Assembly: GCF_050030965.1 (NCBI RefSeq)
Contig: NZ_CP188297.1
Span: forward strand, 2,046,001 to 2,110,000
Source: Glutamicibacter sp002979865
Lineage (GTDB): Bacteria; Actinomycetota; Actinomycetes; Actinomycetales; Micrococcaceae
Direction of reading: 5' to 3'
DNA: 64,000 nt
Numbering within the stretch: the first letter of the stretch is position 1; each line of letters begins with the position of its first letter. Positions 60,249 through 64,000 of this stretch are shown here, one piece after another. Position numbers and translations under genes: made by a program. The notes beneath the pieces are model-generated. The model was given only the letters and a program-made list of their open reading frames with translations, ran no database searches and was not told where the DNA came from.

Positions 60249-61391
60249 GTGAGCCACAACGAACTTCATGTGCGTCCGATTTCCGGCACCGAGCACTCAG
60301 CATTCCTTGAGACCGCCCAAGACGTCAGCTTCCTGCAGCGTCCCGAATGGGCCCAGGTCAAGGGCGGCTGGCGCGGTGAATCCCTCGGCTGGTTCGAGGA
60401 AGACGAGCTGGTAGGCGCGGCACTGGTGCTGCATCGTGCAGCCCCGGTCATCAAGAAGACCCTCGCCTACATCCCCGATGGCCCGGTCATCGACTTCGGC
60501 ACCTATGCTCCTGGACAGGTAATCCAGCCGCTGGCCGCCTACCTGAAGAATCGTGGCGCATTCCAGCTGAAGATGGGCCCGGGACTGGCCGTGCGCACCT
60601 GGGGTGCCGCCGCGGTGCGCAAGAACCTGGGCAAGGAAGGGTTCACCCAGCTCGCTGACCTTGAAACCCAGAGCACCTCAGGCACCGCGCTAGCGCTGAA
60701 TGACGCCTTGCTGGAAATGGGCTTCTCCAAAGAAGATGTGGGTCTGGACTTCGCTGCGGGCCAGCCGGAATTCGTGGCCCGCGTGGCGTTGCAAGATGAT
60801 GACGGCAACCAGCTGGACGTGGACCAGGTCATGGCCAGCTACTCGGCGACCACCCGCAACGAGACCCGCAAGGCGCTGAAGAGCACCCTGGAAATCGAAG
60901 TCGGCCAGACCAAGGACATGGCCCGCTTCCATGCCCTGTACAACCACACCGCGGACCGCCAGGACTTCACCGGCCGCCCGCTGGGATACTTCGAGAAGAT
61001 GCACACCGTGCTCAACGAAGCGGTGCCGGGCTCCTGCACCCTGTACATCGCCAGCAATGAAGGCGTGGACCTGGCCGCATCCATTGTCATCCGTTCCTCG
61101 AACCTGGCCTGGTACCTGTACGGCGCTTCCTCCTCGGAGCAGCGCAAGCTGTTCGCGCCGAAGGCGATCATGCAGCACATGGTCATCGATTCCATCGAGG
61201 CAGGTTGCCGCTATCTGGACCAGGGCGGCGTGAGCGCGACCCTGGACAAGGAGCACCACCTCTCGGGGCTGACCAAGTTCAAGACCAACACCGGCTGCGA
61301 CATCGTGCAGACCAACGGCGAGTGGGACCTGGCGCTGAACAAGCCCCTGGCGTGGGCCTTCGAAAAATACATGAACTGGCGCAAGAAGTAG
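60249..61391 (+). CDS. FemX-type aminoacyl-tRNA:lipid II ligase (cross-bridge)
   Basis: A 380-residue FemAB-family protein with two GNAT-like domains: 'LQRPEWAQVKGGWRGESLGW', 'LAYIPDGPVIDFGTY', 'YSATTRNETRKALKSTLEIE', 'FHALYNHTADRQDFTGRPLG' and 'GCRYLDQGGVSATLDKEHHL'. Members transfer an amino acid from tRNA to the Lys side chain of the peptidoglycan stem peptide. Start GTG 60249. The next gene, 13 bp on, is an ATP-grasp ligase, so the two may add successive residues of the cross-bridge. Confidence 0.88.
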   Translation: MSHNELHVRPISGTEHSAFLETAQDVSFLQRPEWAQVKGGWRGESLGWFEEDELVGAALVLHRAAPVIKKTLAYIPDGPVIDFGTYAPGQVIQPLAAYLKNRGAFQLKMGPGLAVRTWGAAAVRKNLGKEGFTQLADLETQSTSGTALALNDALLEMGFSKEDVGLDFAAGQPEFVARVALQDDDGNQLDVDQVMASYSATTRNETRKALKSTLEIEVGQTKDMARFHALYNHTADRQDFTGRPLGYFEKMHTVLNEAVPGSCTLYIASNEGVDLAASIVIRSSNLAWYLYGASSSEQRKLFAPKAIMQHMVIDSIEAGCRYLDQGGVSATLDKEHHLSGLTKFKTNTGCDIVQTNGEWDLALNKPLAWAFEKYMNWRKK

Positions 61392-61404
61392 GGAAAACAC
61401 CACT

Positions 61405-62679
61405 TTGGCAATCGATCCAACCCAGCCATTTGTCCCGGTCATCCTCGGCGGGGACATCGGCACCTACACCTTGGCGCGCGAATTCTACGAGGCCTACGGG
61501 GTACGCTCGGTGGTTCTGCCGGCTGCCGGCAACGGCGTCATCGAGCACTCGGTAGCCATCGAACTGCGCCCCATCGGCTCCATGGCCGACGAGGGACGCG
61601 TAGTCGCGGCCCTGGTCGAGCTGGCCGATGAGCTGAAGGCCGCGGCGGATCGGCCGCTGATGCTTTTCGGCTCCCTGGACTTCCACATCATGCTGATCGC
61701 CAAGAACCGTGAGCAGCTTGAGGAACAGTACGTCATCCCGTACCCCCAGCTGGAAACCATCGAGGGTGCGGCACTGAAAGAGAACTTCTACGCGCTCGCC
61801 GAAAAATTGGGCATCGCCCACCCGCGCACCGCCGTGTATTACCCGGGAACCCCGCTGGATTCGCTGGTTGGTTCCTTCGACTACCCGGTCATCGGCAAGC
61901 CATCGAGCTCCGCGGATTGGATCGCCGCCAAGTTCGAGGGCAAGCAGAAGATCCACACCATCGACAGCCGTGCCGACCTCGAAGCCCTGATTTCCAGAAT
62001 CGATGGCAGCGGCTACGACTCGGGCTACATCTTCCAGGAGTACATTCCGGGCGGAGATGACGCGATGCGCCTGTGCACCTACTTCGCCACCCAGGAAGAA
62101 AAGGTCATCTTCGCCGGCTACGGCGAAGTGGTGATCGAGGAGCATGCCCCGCTGGTGCTGGGCAATTCGGCTGCCATTGTCACCGGTCGCAACGATGCGA
62201 TGGCCGCCGATGGCGCGCGCATGCTCGAAGAACTGGGCTGGCGCGGAATTGCCATGATCGATGCCAAATACGATCACCGCGATGGCCAGATCAAATTCTT
62301 CGAGATCAACCCGCGCCTGGGCCGCAACCACTTCTACCTGACCGCAGCCGGGGTGAACCCGGCCCGTTTCTATGTCACCGAGTTCCTCGGCGCGCCGTTC
62401 GATCAGTCGAACCCGGAAACCGACGCGGTGGTGGACACCGGGACAGGAGTCTTGCAGCTGTCGCGCCAGCGGCTATTCACCGTGCTGCCGCACCACTTGC
62501 TGCGCCGCTTCCTGGACAGCGGAACCGGCCGCAAGGCGGAAGCACTGCTCAAGGCCGGCAAGGTCTCGAACCCGTTGAAGTTCGCAGCCGAGAAGAACCC
62601 TCGCCGCAAGCTCTATCTGCTGTTGAATGCGGCCAACCACTACCGCAAGTTCAAGGCGTTCCCGCCGCGCACCCAGTAG
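61405..62679 (+). CDS. ATP-grasp carboxylate-amine ligase, probable peptidoglycan cross-bridge ligase
   Basis: A 424-residue ATP-grasp enzyme: 'VILGGDIGTYTLAREFYEAY', 'DYPVIGKPSSSADWIAAKFE', 'YIFQEYIPGGDDAMRLCTYF' and the metal-binding 'KFFEINPRLGRNHFYLTAAG'. It resembles D-aspartate ligase-type and other tRNA-independent ligases that add an acidic amino acid to cell-wall peptides. Start is TTG 61405. Directly follows the FemX-like gene. In Micrococcaceae with A4-alpha peptidoglycan (for example Lys-Ala-Glu), FemX would add Ala and this enzyme the dicarboxylic acid (inference). Confidence 0.85.
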   Translation: MAIDPTQPFVPVILGGDIGTYTLAREFYEAYGVRSVVLPAAGNGVIEHSVAIELRPIGSMADEGRVVAALVELADELKAAADRPLMLFGSLDFHIMLIAKNREQLEEQYVIPYPQLETIEGAALKENFYALAEKLGIAHPRTAVYYPGTPLDSLVGSFDYPVIGKPSSSADWIAAKFEGKQKIHTIDSRADLEALISRIDGSGYDSGYIFQEYIPGGDDAMRLCTYFATQEEKVIFAGYGEVVIEEHAPLVLGNSAAIVTGRNDAMAADGARMLEELGWRGIAMIDAKYDHRDGQIKFFEINPRLGRNHFYLTAAGVNPARFYVTEFLGAPFDQSNPETDAVVDTGTGVLQLSRQRLFTVLPHHLLRRFLDSGTGRKAEALLKAGKVSNPLKFAAEKNPRRKLYLLLNAANHYRKFKAFPPRTQ

Positions 62680-62691
62680 GCTTGCCCAGGC

Positions 62692-64000
62692 CTAGGGCCT
62701 AGGAGTGGCCGGTGGTTGCGGTTTGAAGGCGTCTCCAGGAATTGCCCACCCGTCGCGCGCCTGGACCCAGGGGCTTTGGGCGATCTGCGCCCCGTCCAGG
62801 ATGTCAAGGGACGTCGGCTGGCCATCGTATTGGGGTGCGAGCTGGACCGGTTTCATTCCCTTGGCTGCGGCGATGACCAGGGCAACGGTTTCATCCGGAT
62901 CCTGGGACGTTGACATGGCATTCCAATCCAGCGTCGAAATCACCGCTTCGCCGGAAGGGATGGCAACGCGTTCAAGGAGGATATCCGGTTCGGGCTGCAG
63001 CGCGATATCTGGCTGGGCATCGCCGGCCTCATTGAGGAAATCGATCTGCGGGTAGGACTGCAACGCGCACGAGCGAGCAGAAATGTTCTTGGCGTAGACC
63101 GCCATGTACCGTGAACCGGCAGCTGCATCGGGTGCGCCGAGGGCTATTTCCAAGTCCCCCTCTGCGCACAACGGAGCTGGCTGATTCGCTGGCCAGCTTT
63201 TGACCTTGTCGGGAAGAACCACAGGCTTGGGAATCAGCCATTGTGGTTTCTTGTTTCCAACCCAGCCTTCAGCAAGGACCTCGTATCGAGGCGATGCCAG
63301 CTTGTAGGGCATGGGCTCGCCAAAGGGACCATGCCGCTCCAGCCATAAGCGGGTTTCCTTTTCCGCCTCTGCTGGCGCCTCGTTGCCGAGGACCAGGTTC
63401 AATCCGGAATGATCAATGCTGGCGCTCTCGAAGACACCTCGCTTGGCCGCCTCGATAAGAAGCTGGAGCTCGGGAATATCAGTGCGTTTCGCGGGCGAAT
63501 AGCGCACGGATCGATCTGCTAGTGCCAAATCGGTGGGGTGCTTGGCCTGTGCAGCGAATTTTCCCAGCGCCAGCAGCTGCTCCAAATTAAACGCCGTGGC
63601 CGAGTAGTTAGCCGCACTTGCCGCGCCGAGCTCGCGTAGGCGGAATGCGAATGAAGCCCTCTCACCGAGAAGACCAGGCTTCGCTTGCTCTTCGCCTCCA
63701 AAGTGCGAAAAATTGTCGGAGACTTCCAGTGGGTAGGTTTTCGTCTTTGAGCCTGGGATATTCTGGGGTTCACCGGCGACAAAGGCCAGGTCGATGTTCC
63801 GCAAGCTCAGGGCATGGGCCCCAGCCTGGATCTGTTGTGCCATCTCCCGCACGATTACTTCCGCTTGTGCAGGATCGAGCTGATCCAATAGCACGAATTG
63901 CAGGTCAACTGACAGATCCGGTGCGGCCAAGACATCGTGATCCATGACCTCGGAGGACATCTGGACGCCAAGGACCCCGTCCCGGTCCTCGACGGCTGCA
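62692..64000 (-). CDS. Hypothetical protein with C-terminal DUF4232-like domain, cut by the window edge
   Basis: At least 436 residues. The frame is open beyond the Met at 63960 to the window end (AAVEDRDGVLGVQ precedes it), so the true start lies outside. The C-terminal part (about the last 190 residues) has 'LCAEGDLEIALGAPDAAAGS' and 'VYAKNISARSCALQSYPQID', the DUF4232 pattern with two Cys. The N-terminal part is of unknown function. It converges on the ATP-grasp gene with only 12 bp between stops. Function unknown; probably extracytoplasmic. Confidence 0.75.
   Translation of the reverse strand, partial: AAVEDRDGVLGVQMSSEVMDHDVLAAPDLSVDLQFVLLDQLDPAQAEVIVREMAQQIQAGAHALSLRNIDLAFVAGEPQNIPGSKTKTYPLEVSDNFSHFGGEEQAKPGLLGERASFAFRLRELGAASAANYSATAFNLEQLLALGKFAAQAKHPTDLALADRSVRYSPAKRTDIPELQLLIEAAKRGVFESASIDHSGLNLVLGNEAPAEAEKETRLWLERHGPFGEPMPYKLASPRYEVLAEGWVGNKKPQWLIPKPVVLPDKVKSWPANQPAPLCAEGDLEIALGAPDAAAGSRYMAVYAKNISARSCALQSYPQIDFLNEAGDAQPDIALQPEPDILLERVAIPSGEAVISTLDWNAMSTSQDPDETVALVIAAAKGMKPVQLAPQYDGQPTSLDILDGAQIAQSPWVQARDGWAIPGDAFKPQPPATPRP

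Noticed and set aside
1..64000. CRISPR arrays
   Set aside because: No regularly spaced direct repeats and no cas genes found; the only long repeats are IS copies and transposon ends.

Overview
The window looks like the chromosome of a Micrococcaceae actinomycete (Arthrobacter/Glutamicibacter-like). The evidence is family content: actinobacterial CsoR, a FemX-type ligase next to an ATP-grasp ligase, a class C sortase, SigK/RskA with a fasciclin lipoprotein, and a tandem glycine riboswitch. The genus is an inference from gene families, not from an rRNA or marker comparison. No rRNA, tRNA or CRISPR array was seen.

Layout. Positions 1-92 are the end of an IS3-family element identical to the end of the complete copy at 53509-54943, in the same orientation. 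Everything between them (about 53 kb) is accessory, patchy and full of remnants. Segments: (a) 0.5-11 kb: CGNR zinc-finger regulator and AEC transporter, a second type of IS3 element, amino-acid permease, MalY/PatB-type C-S lyase, OsmC protein, IclR regulator, thioredoxin. (b) 11.2-25.9 kb: a GC-rich run of small regulator/enzyme pairs (HxlR+SnoaL, TetR+cysteine hydrolase+OsmC, LacI, HxlR+NmrA, UvrA2, VOC, MarR+metallo-hydrolase). Here a LacI gene is split by two tandem, nearly identical IS110 elements. (c) 25.9-32.1 kb: decayed sigK-rskA beside an intact fasciclin lipoprotein, a fatty acyl-CoA ligase, a DUF1295 membrane protein and an orphan sortase. (d) 32.3-44.4 kb: a Tn402/Tn552-like transposon (TniB, TniA, resolvase) carrying mercuric reductase, a MerR regulator, a BASS/ACR3-type transporter, an unusual secreted subtilase / putative toxin / partner operon, and a CmtR-CtpG-type cadmium efflux pair. 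One left end and three related right-type ends can be recognised. (e) 44.6-49 kb: amidohydrolase, MFS transporter, and a decayed duplicate of the malY-osmC locus of segment (a). (f) 49.1-53.4 kb: a copper-handling operon (membrane protein, PCuAC, DyP peroxidase, PepSY protein).

Right of the complete IS (from 55 kb) the sequence looks like stable backbone: a CycA-type transporter under a tandem glycine riboswitch, csoR-copZ-copA with two CsoR boxes, and a FemX/ATP-grasp pair probably building the peptidoglycan cross-bridge.

Metal handling is the main theme: Hg (merA/merR), As-type transporter, Cd/Pb (cmtR/ctpG) and Cu (csoR-copZ-copA plus PCuAC/DyP/PepSY). The most novel-looking items are the three-gene protease/toxin/partner operon (39172-41446), the transposon with multiple right ends next to conserved palindromes, and the tandem IS110 pair whose junction may create a promoter for its guide RNA.
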